From contig JAFZRM010000203.1 of NCBI GenBank assembly GCA_017619885.1, positions 1 to 35,507 of the forward strand: 35,507 bases of DNA, in the 5' to 3' direction. The DNA is from Clostridia bacterium (GTDB lineage Bacteria; Bacillota; Clostridia; Oscillospirales; CAG-272). Below are positions 13,778 to 21,825 of the stretch, piece after piece (position 1 is the stretch's first letter; each line of letters opens with the position of its first letter). The position numbers and the translations under genes are program-made. The notes under the pieces are model-generated. The model saw nothing but the letters and a program-made list of their open reading frames with translations. It had not been told where the DNA came from and did no database searches.

Positions 13778-15880
13778 ATGAAAAAGACCCTGTCAATTAT
13801 CCTCAGCATAGTCATGATCTTATCCGTGTTCTGCTTCACCGCTTCGGCGGAAGGCGAACCGAAGACAGTGAAAGTTAATATGTCTCAACAAGGTTACGCA
13901 AACGCCGCAGACGTTACCACGATCAACGCCGGCGACGGTGTGACGCTGACATTCTCACAGGGGACAAATGATAAAAATGCTCCCAAGTATTATACTTCCG
14001 GAGAAGCTGTCAGAATGTATCCTAACAACGTACTTACTGTTTCATCTTCGTCTGATACGATCACCGGTATCGTCTTTTCTTATGTGGACGGTTACACGGG
14101 TGACACATTCGCTTCCAACGTTTCCACCGGCACTTATGAAAACGGCAAATGGGAAGGCGCGGCTTCTTCCGTCACTTTCACACATGCCACAACAACAAAA
14201 GATCAGGTGAGGATAACCGAGATCACAGTACTTCTCAACGGTGCAGTCTATGAACCTGATCCCGAGCCAGAAGCTGAATACACTACTCCCGAAGAGATCC
14301 TCGCGGCGGCTTACGAACTTGAAATCGGCGCAACGCTTTCCAACGGATACAGATACACACTGGAAGGTGTTATTAAAACTGTTGATTATGCGTATTCAAA
14401 CGGAATAATTACAGTCACAATGGTCGTTGACGGTGTGACCGCTGAGAATAATACGATATATTGCTTCAAAATGATCAACGGCGCGGGCGTGACCGGAGTT
14501 GACAAGATCGGCGTAAACGATCATATCAAAGTTACGGGAGTTATCAAAAACTATGGTGGTAAGGTAGAGTTTGACCAAAACTGTACGCTTGACGAGTATA
14601 GGCTTGTCAGCTATAATACTCAGGAAGAAATCGTTAACGGTCTTTATTTGCTTGGCCCCGGTGCAACTCTCCCGAGAGGTCCGTACACGCTGACAGGTAT
14701 AATCACAAGCGTTGATACAGAGTATAGCAATGAATATGGCAACGTAACCGTTACTATAGTCGTCGGAGATCTGACCGACAAACCGGTACAGTGCTTCCGT
14801 ATGAAGAACGGAACCGGTGTTGACGGAGCAGATAAAGTTGGTGTAGGCGATACAATAACCGTAAAAGGACAACTGACAAACTATAACGGAGAAGACGGTT
14901 CTGTATACGAATTTAAGAGCGGATGCGAGCTTACGGCTTATGAAATAAATCCCAAGTTCATGCTCAAGCAGCTTTCGCTCGCCGGAGACATCGGTATGCA
15001 CTTCTATATGGATCTGTCCATGCTGACCGAGGATGAGCGTGCTGATTCTTACATGGAATTCACAATAGGCCATAAGACCGCGACGGCGGAATTCGATCCA
15101 GAAAAACTCAACTCCACGGAAGAATATTACGGCTTTACCTGCCGCCTGAACGCGCTGCAGATCGGCGAGACAGTCGTCGCGACGTATCACTACGGTGAGG
15201 ACAAGACCGTCTCGATCAGCTATTCAATTCAGGATTATATAAAGTATCTCGAGGAGCATAATGACGGTTCCGAAATATATAACGCAGCCGCACTGCTCAC
15301 CGCCGCTATTTACAACTACGGATATTTCGCTCAGCAGTATCTGCACGAATGCAACAACGTAAAACTCGGTGAAGGCGGATACGCGGAGATAAGTGAAACC
15401 GTCGGCGGTCTTACCGGGAACGTCGCCGGCTTTGATATAAATCAATTCCAAATGGAAAAGTTTGAGGCTCCGGATACCGAAGGATGGAAATTCACGTACT
15501 GCCTGCTGCTTGATTCAAAGACGGCTGTGGAACTGTATATCACGCTGCCCGAGGGCGATACCGAAGACATAGGTTCTCACGGCGTAGGTGTTGATTTCGG
15601 AGATGATGATCCGATAAGTTTCGGCCCCGATGATTTTGAAGATCTCGGCGGCGGACGGTACAGACTGACGATATCCGATATTTCGGCGACGGAACTCGAT
15701 AAAATGATCAGAGTCAAAGTTATGAGCTATGATTACAGAATCCTTTGCCCGCTGTCGTATGCGTACACAGTAATAAAAAACAATGAAGATTTGAGAAATA
15801 ATGCGTATTATTGCATGTGGGCGCTCGTGAACCTGTATTATTTTGCGAACGAGTACAGTGAAGCTGCAAATCAGGACTGA
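13778..15880 (+). CDS. Secreted multidomain protein with duplicated OB-like domain
   Basis: This is a 700-residue protein started at the ATG at 13778 (GAAGGAG seven bases upstream); the ATG at 13772 is too close to the ribosome binding site. It has a Sec signal peptide (residues 1-24, cleaved after TASA), then a beta-rich N-terminal domain (about 30-150, with FTHATTTKDQVRITEI). A duplicated domain of about 105 residues follows: TPEEILAAAYELEIGATL... and TQEEIVNGLYLLGPGATL..., each with a CFxMxNGxGVxGxDKxGVxD stretch, which I read as an OB-fold type domain. A C-terminal region (about 395-530 and on) resembles a module common in clostridial extracellular proteins (IGMHFYMDLSML, YNYGYFAQQYLHECN). 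No catalytic motif is recognised and there is no anchor. The gene is less GC-rich than its neighbours, with many AT-ending codons. Confidence 0.85.
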   Translation: MKKTLSIILSIVMILSVFCFTASAEGEPKTVKVNMSQQGYANAADVTTINAGDGVTLTFSQGTNDKNAPKYYTSGEAVRMYPNNVLTVSSSSDTITGIVFSYVDGYTGDTFASNVSTGTYENGKWEGAASSVTFTHATTTKDQVRITEITVLLNGAVYEPDPEPEAEYTTPEEILAAAYELEIGATLSNGYRYTLEGVIKTVDYAYSNGIITVTMVVDGVTAENNTIYCFKMINGAGVTGVDKIGVNDHIKVTGVIKNYGGKVEFDQNCTLDEYRLVSYNTQEEIVNGLYLLGPGATLPRGPYTLTGIITSVDTEYSNEYGNVTVTIVVGDLTDKPVQCFRMKNGTGVDGADKVGVGDTITVKGQLTNYNGEDGSVYEFKSGCELTAYEINPKFMLKQLSLAGDIGMHFYMDLSMLTEDERADSYMEFTIGHKTATAEFDPEKLNSTEEYYGFTCRLNALQIGETVVATYHYGEDKTVSISYSIQDYIKYLEEHNDGSEIYNAAALLTAAIYNYGYFAQQYLHECNNVKLGEGGYAEISETVGGLTGNVAGFDINQFQMEKFEAPDTEGWKFTYCLLLDSKTAVELYITLPEGDTEDIGSHGVGVDFGDDDPISFGPDDFEDLGGGRYRLTISDISATELDKMIRVKVMSYDYRILCPLSYAYTVIKNNEDLRNNAYYCMWALVNLYYFANEYSEAANQD

Positions 15881-15899
15881 TCGATGGAGGTGAACGGAA

Positions 15900-16007
15900 A
15901 TGACTGAAAAGAAACCTTACACGGAAGCGAAAACCGAAATAATACAGCTGCAGTTGTCCGTCATCACGGAAAACTCGGAGATCAGAATTCCCGAGATCGA
16001 GGACTGA
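15900..16007 (+). CDS. 35-residue small ORF with perfect ribosome binding site
   Basis: ATG at 15900, TGA at 16005-16007. GGAGGTGA lies six bases upstream (15886-15893), which is the strongest ribosome binding site in the window, and it begins a few bases after the stop of the secreted protein at 15880. The peptide starts MTEKKPYTEAKTEIIQLQ and ends in EIRIPEIED. It has no Cys, no signal peptide and no membrane helix; charged N-terminal half, alternating hydrophobic middle, acidic tail. The KPYxEAKTEIIQLQ pattern recalls short peptides of the KxYEKPxxExxxF type that are frequent beside secreted-protein genes in gut Clostridia and have no assigned function; that is recollection, not a match I could run. 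A strong terminator follows at 16020-16051. Confidence 0.8.
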   Translation: MTEKKPYTEAKTEIIQLQLSVITENSEIRIPEIED

Positions 16008-16019
16008 CGACTGATCATG

Positions 16020-16051
16020 AAAAAGCCGGAGAGTATCCTCTCCGGCTTTTT
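16020..16051 (+). terminator. Intrinsic terminator after the small ORF
   Basis: A 9-bp perfect stem (16025-16033 with 16038-16046, loop TATC) has A5 before and T5 after it. It ends the plus-strand unit and can also serve the minus-strand glycosidase whose stop is at 16064. Confidence 0.92.
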
Positions 16052-16063
16052 CTTTGCTTGTGC

Positions 16064-18778
16064 TCAGATCAGCGACGTTTCCACAAAGCAGTATTTTTCC
16101 GTGTACGGTCCTTCTCTGTAGTCAGTCCAGATACACGGCTCGTAGAAGAAGCTCGACGGCGCCACGGCGTAAAGCTCGCCGCCCTGATGATGATGCGGGC
16201 CGAGCAGATTGCGCAGGTTGTTTACGACCGTGAGCTCGATCACGTTCTCGCCCGGCTTCAGCCATTCCGTCACGTCGATCTCGTACGGCGTGAACATCAG
16301 CGTTTTGACGTCTACTCCGTTGATCTTTACGTGTATCGCGTTGACGCCGCGCTTGTCGAAGCGGATCACAGACGGTCGGCCGTCGGACACGACGGTCTTC
16401 TGCAGCGTCAACCTGCCCGAGAAGAACGGGAAACCCTGCAGATCGAGCCGGTGCAGCCCGACTTTTTCCGCCGGCTTGCCGATGACGAAGCCTCCGTCGA
16501 AGAAATACGCGTCGTGCGGCACGTTCTCGAACGTTCCGTTAAGCCCGACGGAGAAGTCGCCGACGAGGTAAAGTGCCTCGATCTCCGCGTCGTAGGTGAG
16601 TTTGTTCTTCTCGGATTCGAACACTTTGGCGTTCTTCATGTTCTCGTATACCTGCGGCGACTGCTCGAAATGAGTCTTAAGCACGATCCTGTTGTCGCCC
16701 TGAACGAACAGGCCGGATATATCGAGCAGACGGAACGCGTGATCGCGGAAGAAGCCGCGGTCGGTCTTGTCGACTTTTTTGCCGTTGACGGTTATGTCGA
16801 ATATCTCCGGCGTCTCGCAGCCGAGCATCAGCTTCTCCGGCACGTACGTGGCGAACACCGAGAACTCGCATTCGACGTCGACCGGGCGTCCGAGCTCGTA
16901 CGCCCTCTGCGCGACGTTGAGGATATATCCGTTCTCCTGCTGCAGAACCCCGTCGAAGCGGTACGTGCATTTGTCGAGCGTGAGGCTGTTCGGCGTCTTT
17001 TCCGTGATCTTCCAGTCGCCCGTCAGGTCGATCACGGTCTTTTCGGTCTTCGCCGGCTTCTCTTCCGCCGGCGTGCCGTCGTCTATCACGATGAGGCTCG
17101 ACATCGGAGCGAAATCGTATTCGCCGTAAAACGGAATCAGCTCGCCCGTCTCCTGCTCGAGGATCTTTCCGCCGCAGTTGATGACGGCGTGCTGAGCCGA
17201 GGAGTGGGAGTTGACGAAATAGTGCATCGTAAAGCCGTCGAAGCGGCGCTTCGTGTACGTGATCTTTTCGTTGTCGGTTATCTCGTTTGCCGCGATCTCC
17301 TCGGGCGCGAGGATCAGACCGCCGTTTTCCTTGAATTCACAAAGCAGCTTTTCCGTGTTGCCGAACAGCACGGCGTGAGCCGGCACGACGATCTTTTTGT
17401 ATCTCATTTGCCCGATAACGAGCTCTTTGCCCTCGACTCTGCCGTGGCGCTCGAGCATGATCTCGTCGCCCAGATGGAAATTAACGTGCTTGCGCTCGAG
17501 CTTGTCGATCGTTTTAAGCATCTCGTCGTTGTAGAACTGTATCTGCTGATAGTCGCGGCAGTTGAAGTTCACCCAGGCGGATGAAATGTTGTGGAGCACG
17601 AGCGTGTCGACGTCGAGTTTGCCCTCGCAGAGCAGCATGCCCGTGCGCGAGACGGCGTCGTTCCACTGCTTGTAGTATTCCCACCACGGCTGCTGATAGT
17701 GCATCGCCGGCGGATAATCGCGTTTTCTTATGCCGCGCAGGGAATAGCCCTCGAGATGCTGGCAGAGCAGGTTCACACCGCGCACCATCATCCATTCGTA
17801 GTTGCGTTTCAGCTCCTCGTGCGACACGTTGTGACCGCAGAGTGCGAAACTCTCGGTAAGTATCTGCTTTTTGCCGGTCTGAGCCGCCGCGGAAGCGAGC
17901 TGATGTATCGTCAGACATGGATAGATCGGACGGCAGAGCCAGTCCATGCCGGGTATGTCGAAATACTCGTAATGCGGCATGCACGCGCCGTTTGAGGTTA
18001 TCTGCCAGTCGAGCCGCTCCTCGAGCACCATGTGTCCGGTGAACTTCAGGTTGTGATCGACGCACCAGTCGTGTATCTGCTTCATGAAATTCCGCGAGAA
18101 CAGCATCGTCACGAGACGCCAGAAACGGAGCCTCGTCTGTTTGTAATCGTCCTCGTCGCAGAACAGCTCGTACAGATGCGGCAGAAGCGGCTCGCCGTAC
18201 TCTTTTTCGTACTCGGCGGGCAGCGTCAGGCTCCACGGTATGCCGTTGCGGCTGATCTGCGGCTCGTCCGTGAAGAAGCCGTCGAAGGTACTCTTGTATC
18301 TGTCGTAATACGGTTCGTATATCACGCGTATGAATTCCGCTATGACGTCGTGATCGAGCGTGTCAACGTAAAACGGGTTCACGTCGAAATAGAATATGAA
18401 ACGGCCGTCGCGGTATATCTCGTGCTCGGCCTCTTTTTTGTCCTCGAGCTTCGCCATGCGCAGATATTTCTGCTGATAGCGCAGTCCGAGCCCGTTGACC
18501 TTGCCGCCGCCGAAGCCGGACGGCCAGCCGTTTTCGTCGTACGCCCAGGCGTGCATGCCGCGCGCCGCCGCCTCGTCGACCGACGCGGTCACGTTGTCGA
18601 ACCACTCGTCACCCATGTATTCCGTCTGCAGACCGCCGCGGGCGTGCATGAAGAAACCGCCGATGCCGACGTCGTCCATCAGCGCGATCTGCCGCCGGGT
18701 CTCGTTCGTGTCGAGCTTCTCGTTCCACGACCAGAACGGCACGGGACGGTATTTTTTATCGATACTCTTGAAATCCAT
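16064..18778 (-). CDS. Large glycoside hydrolase, GH106-like (alpha-L-rhamnosidase related)
   Basis: This is a 904-residue protein without a signal peptide, so probably cytosolic. The N-terminal half looks like a TIM-barrel hydrolase of the GH106-related group: PVPFWSWNEKLDTNETRRQI, GIGGFFMHARGGLQTEYM, HAWAYDENGWPSGFGGG, GFFTDEPQISRNGIPWS (acidic pair typical of the catalytic region) and KFTGHMVLEERL. The C-terminal part holds beta-sandwich domains, ending in a GH2-type galactose-binding-like segment (YEIDVTEWLKPGENVIEL, then VNNLRNLLGPHHHQGG). Proteins of this layout are common in gut Clostridia and mostly uncharacterised; rhamnosidase activity is an inference. GGAGAT precedes the ATG by a normal distance. 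It is a single-gene unit from the promoter at 18807-18835, with no transporter or regulator beside it. Confidence 0.85.
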   Translation of the reverse strand: MDFKSIDKKYRPVPFWSWNEKLDTNETRRQIALMDDVGIGGFFMHARGGLQTEYMGDEWFDNVTASVDEAAARGMHAWAYDENGWPSGFGGGKVNGLGLRYQQKYLRMAKLEDKKEAEHEIYRDGRFIFYFDVNPFYVDTLDHDVIAEFIRVIYEPYYDRYKSTFDGFFTDEPQISRNGIPWSLTLPAEYEKEYGEPLLPHLYELFCDEDDYKQTRLRFWRLVTMLFSRNFMKQIHDWCVDHNLKFTGHMVLEERLDWQITSNGACMPHYEYFDIPGMDWLCRPIYPCLTIHQLASAAAQTGKKQILTESFALCGHNVSHEELKRNYEWMMVRGVNLLCQHLEGYSLRGIRKRDYPPAMHYQQPWWEYYKQWNDAVSRTGMLLCEGKLDVDTLVLHNISSAWVNFNCRDYQQIQFYNDEMLKTIDKLERKHVNFHLGDEIMLERHGRVEGKELVIGQMRYKKIVVPAHAVLFGNTEKLLCEFKENGGLILAPEEIAANEITDNEKITYTKRRFDGFTMHYFVNSHSSAQHAVINCGGKILEQETGELIPFYGEYDFAPMSSLIVIDDGTPAEEKPAKTEKTVIDLTGDWKITEKTPNSLTLDKCTYRFDGVLQQENGYILNVAQRAYELGRPVDVECEFSVFATYVPEKLMLGCETPEIFDITVNGKKVDKTDRGFFRDHAFRLLDISGLFVQGDNRIVLKTHFEQSPQVYENMKNAKVFESEKNKLTYDAEIEALYLVGDFSVGLNGTFENVPHDAYFFDGGFVIGKPAEKVGLHRLDLQGFPFFSGRLTLQKTVVSDGRPSVIRFDKRGVNAIHVKINGVDVKTLMFTPYEIDVTEWLKPGENVIELTVVNNLRNLLGPHHHQGGELYAVAPSSFFYEPCIWTDYREGPYTEKYCFVETSLI

Positions 18779-18806
18779 ACGTTTTATCTCCTGTTGTTTT
18801 TATTCC

Positions 18807-18835
18807 ATTTTACCCGTTATCGACCCAAATGTCAA
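18807..18835 (-). promoter_or_regulatory. Sigma-A promoter of the GH106-like gene
   Basis: On the minus strand, TTGACA (18835-18830), 17-base spacer, TAAAAT (18812-18807), about 30 bases before the ATG at 18778. No obvious inverted repeat that would suggest an operator is seen around it. Confidence 0.85.
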
Positions 18836-18932
18836 GACAAATCTCGGCCGTAATAAAAAATTAAATCATTATTTTAAAAATGCGCGAAACTTTTATGCCC
18901 CCGCACGCGTCTATATATATGACGCGCGCGTA

Positions 18933-18961
18933 TTGACAAAACCGGGCGCGTATGATATACT
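18933..18961 (+). promoter_or_regulatory. Sigma-A promoter of the AAA+/transglutaminase operon
   Basis: TTGACA (18933-18938), 17-base spacer ending in ATGA, TATACT (18956-18961). The start codon at 18995 follows about 30 bases later with GAGGA as ribosome binding site. It is the only promoter-like sequence I see before the five-gene block. Confidence 0.88.
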
Positions 18962-18994
18962 GGACTCATAAAATAACCGACAGAGGAAACGTTT

Positions 18995-20269
18995 ATGACG
19001 ATATTTCACTTTGCCCTGACGTCGTCGGAGCAGACGCGCCGCACGCTATGGCAGATACTCACCGGACACCGCGCCGTGTTCGCGTATCTCGTGATCCTGC
19101 TCGCGGCGCTTATCGCGCTGATGCTTATAATGATACTGAAATACGCCCGCGACATGAAGGCGAGAGAGGCGGAGCGCAAAAAGCTTAAAGAGAAGCGGCG
19201 TTTCAGCCGGCTCTGCGCGCTTGACGAACAGCGGAAAAAAGCCGGGCGCCCGCAATTCGACGACAACGTGTCGCTTTCCGGGCTGTGCGGGAAATTCCGC
19301 GATTTCGCGGCGGCGGAGATGGGGCTTTACTACGAGGAGAGCGTCATACGCGCCTTCGTCTCGTCGCTCGCAGTCAGCCGGCTCGTGATAATGCAGGGCA
19401 TCTCCGGCACCGGCAAGACCTCGCTGTCCTACGCTTTCGGAAAGTTTCTGCGTCACGAGGCGTCGATCGTACCGGTACAGCCGTCGTGGAAGGACAAGAC
19501 GGACATGCTCGGCTATTACAACGAATTCACCGGCAATTTCACGGAAACGGAACTGCTCTGCCGCCTCTACGAGGCGAACGACAGCGACGCCGTGTTCATA
19601 ACCGTGCTCGACGAGATGAATATCGCCCGCGTCGAATATTATTTCGCGGAATTCCTCTCCGTGCTCGAGCTTCCCGAGCTTGAATCGAGAAAGATCGAGG
19701 TCATATCGGACACCGCCGACAACGACCCCGAGCTTTTCGACAACGGCAGACTTACCGTGCCGGACAACGTCTGGTTCGTCGGCACCGCCAACAACGACGA
19801 CTCGACCCTGTCGATCTCGGACAAGGTCTACGACCGCGCGATGGTGATAGAGCTGCAGAGCAGGGCGAAGCCGTTTTCTGCGCCGCATACCGAGCCGGTT
19901 TCGATCTCCGCGTCTTATCTGTCCGGTCTTTTCACCGAGGCGGAAAACGAATTTCCGATGTCGGAGGAGATGAAGACCAAGATCGAGCGCATCGACGCGT
20001 ATCTTACGTCGCGTCTGCAGATCACGTTCGGCAACAGGATCATGACGCAGACGCTCAAATTCGTGCCCGTTTTCCGCGCGTGCGGCGGTACGGAGGAGCA
20101 GGCGGTCGATCTGATCCTTTCCAAAAAAGTCCTGCGCAAGCTCGAGGCGCAGAACCCCGTATACGTATCCGCGCAGGCGGAAGGGCTTATTTCGGAGCTC
20201 GACCGCGTGTTCGGCGAAGGCGTGATGACTCAGTGCCTGTCATACGTCAGGCGCTACGTGAAGCTTTAA
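18995..20269 (+). CDS. Membrane-anchored McrB-type AAA+ ATPase (system gene 1)
   Basis: This is a 424-residue protein. One membrane helix (about 27-49) is followed by a strongly basic segment (ARDMKAREAERKKLKEKRR), so the ATPase should face the cytosol. The AAA+ core has Walker A GISGTGKTS (135-143), Walker B with DEMN (VFITVLDEMN, 200-209), the following ARVEYYFAEFLSVLE, and GTANNDDST (263-271), which keeps the N-x-x-D of the McrB nucleotide-recognition loop. SDKVYDRA (275-282) carries a probable arginine finger. These motifs place it in the helix-2-insert clade (MoxR/McrB) and closest to McrB-like proteins usually found with DUF2357 partners. GTP or ATP use cannot be decided. It is a full paralogue of the protein at 21822-23171. 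The N-terminal membrane anchor is unlike classical McrB. Confidence 0.9.
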   Translation: MTIFHFALTSSEQTRRTLWQILTGHRAVFAYLVILLAALIALMLIMILKYARDMKAREAERKKLKEKRRFSRLCALDEQRKKAGRPQFDDNVSLSGLCGKFRDFAAAEMGLYYEESVIRAFVSSLAVSRLVIMQGISGTGKTSLSYAFGKFLRHEASIVPVQPSWKDKTDMLGYYNEFTGNFTETELLCRLYEANDSDAVFITVLDEMNIARVEYYFAEFLSVLELPELESRKIEVISDTADNDPELFDNGRLTVPDNVWFVGTANNDDSTLSISDKVYDRAMVIELQSRAKPFSAPHTEPVSISASYLSGLFTEAENEFPMSEEMKTKIERIDAYLTSRLQITFGNRIMTQTLKFVPVFRACGGTEEQAVDLILSKKVLRKLEAQNPVYVSAQAEGLISELDRVFGEGVMTQCLSYVRRYVKL

Positions 20270-20277
20270 GGTGAGAT

Positions 20278-21825
20278 ATGGCGACAGATGACGTAAAAAG
20301 ACGCGCCGGTCTGTACGGCGTGCTCAGGGAAATATCGCGGCTCGTCGCATCGGATCCGGTGCGCGAGGCGCTTGAAAACGCGCCCGAGTCCGGCGGTATG
20401 ATGACCGGTGAAAGACGTGCCGTTTCCGTCGACGAAGAATGGCTTGCCGCGTGCGAGGGTGCGATGGAGCACTTCGGCCGTGCGATCGAGCAGTCGCGAA
20501 GCCTCATAAAAAAGGACGGAGAGGTCGTCAGGATCGACCGCGCGAAGCGGCCCTCGAAGGATTCCGTCACGCACCTGGCTCGTCACAGCAATCTCATAAA
20601 ATCGGTGACGGACGACGGCACGCTCGCGCCCGAGGAAATTTATATAAATCAGAACGACGAGGATCTAGCCGTCTACGAGAACAGGTTCCTTTATCTTGCG
20701 CTGACGTACACGCAGGATTTCATCTCGCACAGATACGACGGGATAACGCGCGCCTCGGCTGAGGCGGGCGTAACGCTGCGCTTTGACCGCAGTTATCGCA
20801 CGCAGAGCGGCGCGGTCTCGTACGGGCTCAGCATGAGCGAGACCTCGACCGGCTCGGGCGACGCCGCGGGACTCGCGGAACAGCAGACGATCGGAAGGAT
20901 CAGAGAGCTGCTGAACACCGTCTCCGGTTATCTGCAGAGCTCTCTTATGAAGACCGTCTCCTCGGCGCCGAAACTGACGCCGCCGATCGTGCGTACTAAC
21001 ATAATCAAGAACAACGTGCATTTCGCCGCGATATATGATCTTTATTCGTATCTGACCTCGTATCAGGGGGACGGCTTCGAGCTGAAAAACGACGCGAAAG
21101 GTGAGCGCGGCATCGACGAGCGTACCGCCGCGGCGCTGTCTGACATAGCGGCGCTGCAGTTTTTCGTCGCTTATCAGGGCGCGTTCGACGGCTGGGAGGA
21201 CAGCGAATCGGCATACGAGGAGGAGCTTGACGAAAAGCACCGTCAGACCGTCCGCCGGCTGCGTCTCGACGTCGAGGCTGCGCGCGAAAAGGCGGCGGCG
21301 GGAACGCTGTCGGAGCGGGAATATATCGAGCTGCTCGAAAAAAGCAACGCGATGCTCGCCGAGGAATACGAGCGCGCGGGACTTGACATATCCGATCTGC
21401 GCCGCAAGGACAGACAGAGCCGCGGCGAGATCATAAAGCTGTCGGCGGAGCGCGACATGATGCGCGACAGGCTCGAGCAAACGGTGAAAAAAGCCGAGGA
21501 GCGCATCAGGGAGAACGCTCAGCACGCCGAGCGCGAGTATTCCGCGCGCGCCGACGAACGCATACGCCGGCGCGAAGAGGAGCTTGCCGAACAGAGAAGC
21601 GAGTGGCAGCGTGAAAACGATCTTCTCACTGCGCGTCTGCGGGCGGAAGGGCTGATAAAGGAAAGCGCCTTCGAGGATATAGACGACCGCGGCGATTTCA
21701 TAAAGCTTGAGGACGAATACGCCGCGCTCGGGGAGTATTACAGAAAACAGTGGACGAGGATGAAAAAGCTCATCAGATCGCGCGAGTGGAAGAACAGCAA
21801 AGACGGCGGGGAGGGCGGACAATGA
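20278..21825 (+). CDS. DUF2357-like coiled-coil protein (system gene 2)
   Basis: This is a 515-residue soluble protein between the two AAA+ genes, nine bases after the first and overlapping the second by ATGA. Residues 1-310 are a globular region with INQNDEDLAVYENRFLYLAL (123-142). The YENRF core and the later PKLTPPIVRTNIIKNN (231-246) resemble the DUF2357 domain that partners McrB-like ATPases; this family call is by eye. Residues about 312-470 are a long charged coiled coil (runs of Glu/Arg/Lys with AERD, EERIRE, RRREEELAEQR type heptads), then a short tail. The PD-(D/E)XK nuclease that usually follows DUF2357 is absent. It could be an adaptor that links the ATPases to a substrate or to each other. 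The ribosome binding site AAGG is six bases upstream of the ATG. Confidence 0.85.
   Translation: MATDDVKRRAGLYGVLREISRLVASDPVREALENAPESGGMMTGERRAVSVDEEWLAACEGAMEHFGRAIEQSRSLIKKDGEVVRIDRAKRPSKDSVTHLARHSNLIKSVTDDGTLAPEEIYINQNDEDLAVYENRFLYLALTYTQDFISHRYDGITRASAEAGVTLRFDRSYRTQSGAVSYGLSMSETSTGSGDAAGLAEQQTIGRIRELLNTVSGYLQSSLMKTVSSAPKLTPPIVRTNIIKNNVHFAAIYDLYSYLTSYQGDGFELKNDAKGERGIDERTAAALSDIAALQFFVAYQGAFDGWEDSESAYEEELDEKHRQTVRRLRLDVEAAREKAAAGTLSEREYIELLEKSNAMLAEEYERAGLDISDLRRKDRQSRGEIIKLSAERDMMRDRLEQTVKKAEERIRENAQHAEREYSARADERIRRREEELAEQRSEWQRENDLLTARLRAEGLIKESAFEDIDDRGDFIKLEDEYAALGEYYRKQWTRMKKLIRSREWKNSKDGGEGGQ

Noticed and set aside
16058..17584. Plus-strand frame of 508 codons opposite the large glycosidase
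   Set aside because: It is the antisense shadow of a well-supported GH106-like gene; Arg/Val/Glu-rich composition, no ribosome binding site and no recognisable domain.
21750..21821. Longer N-terminus of the second AAA+ protein
   Set aside because: It overlaps the coiled-coil gene, and an ATGA start with a good ribosome binding site and an immediate membrane helix exists at 21822.
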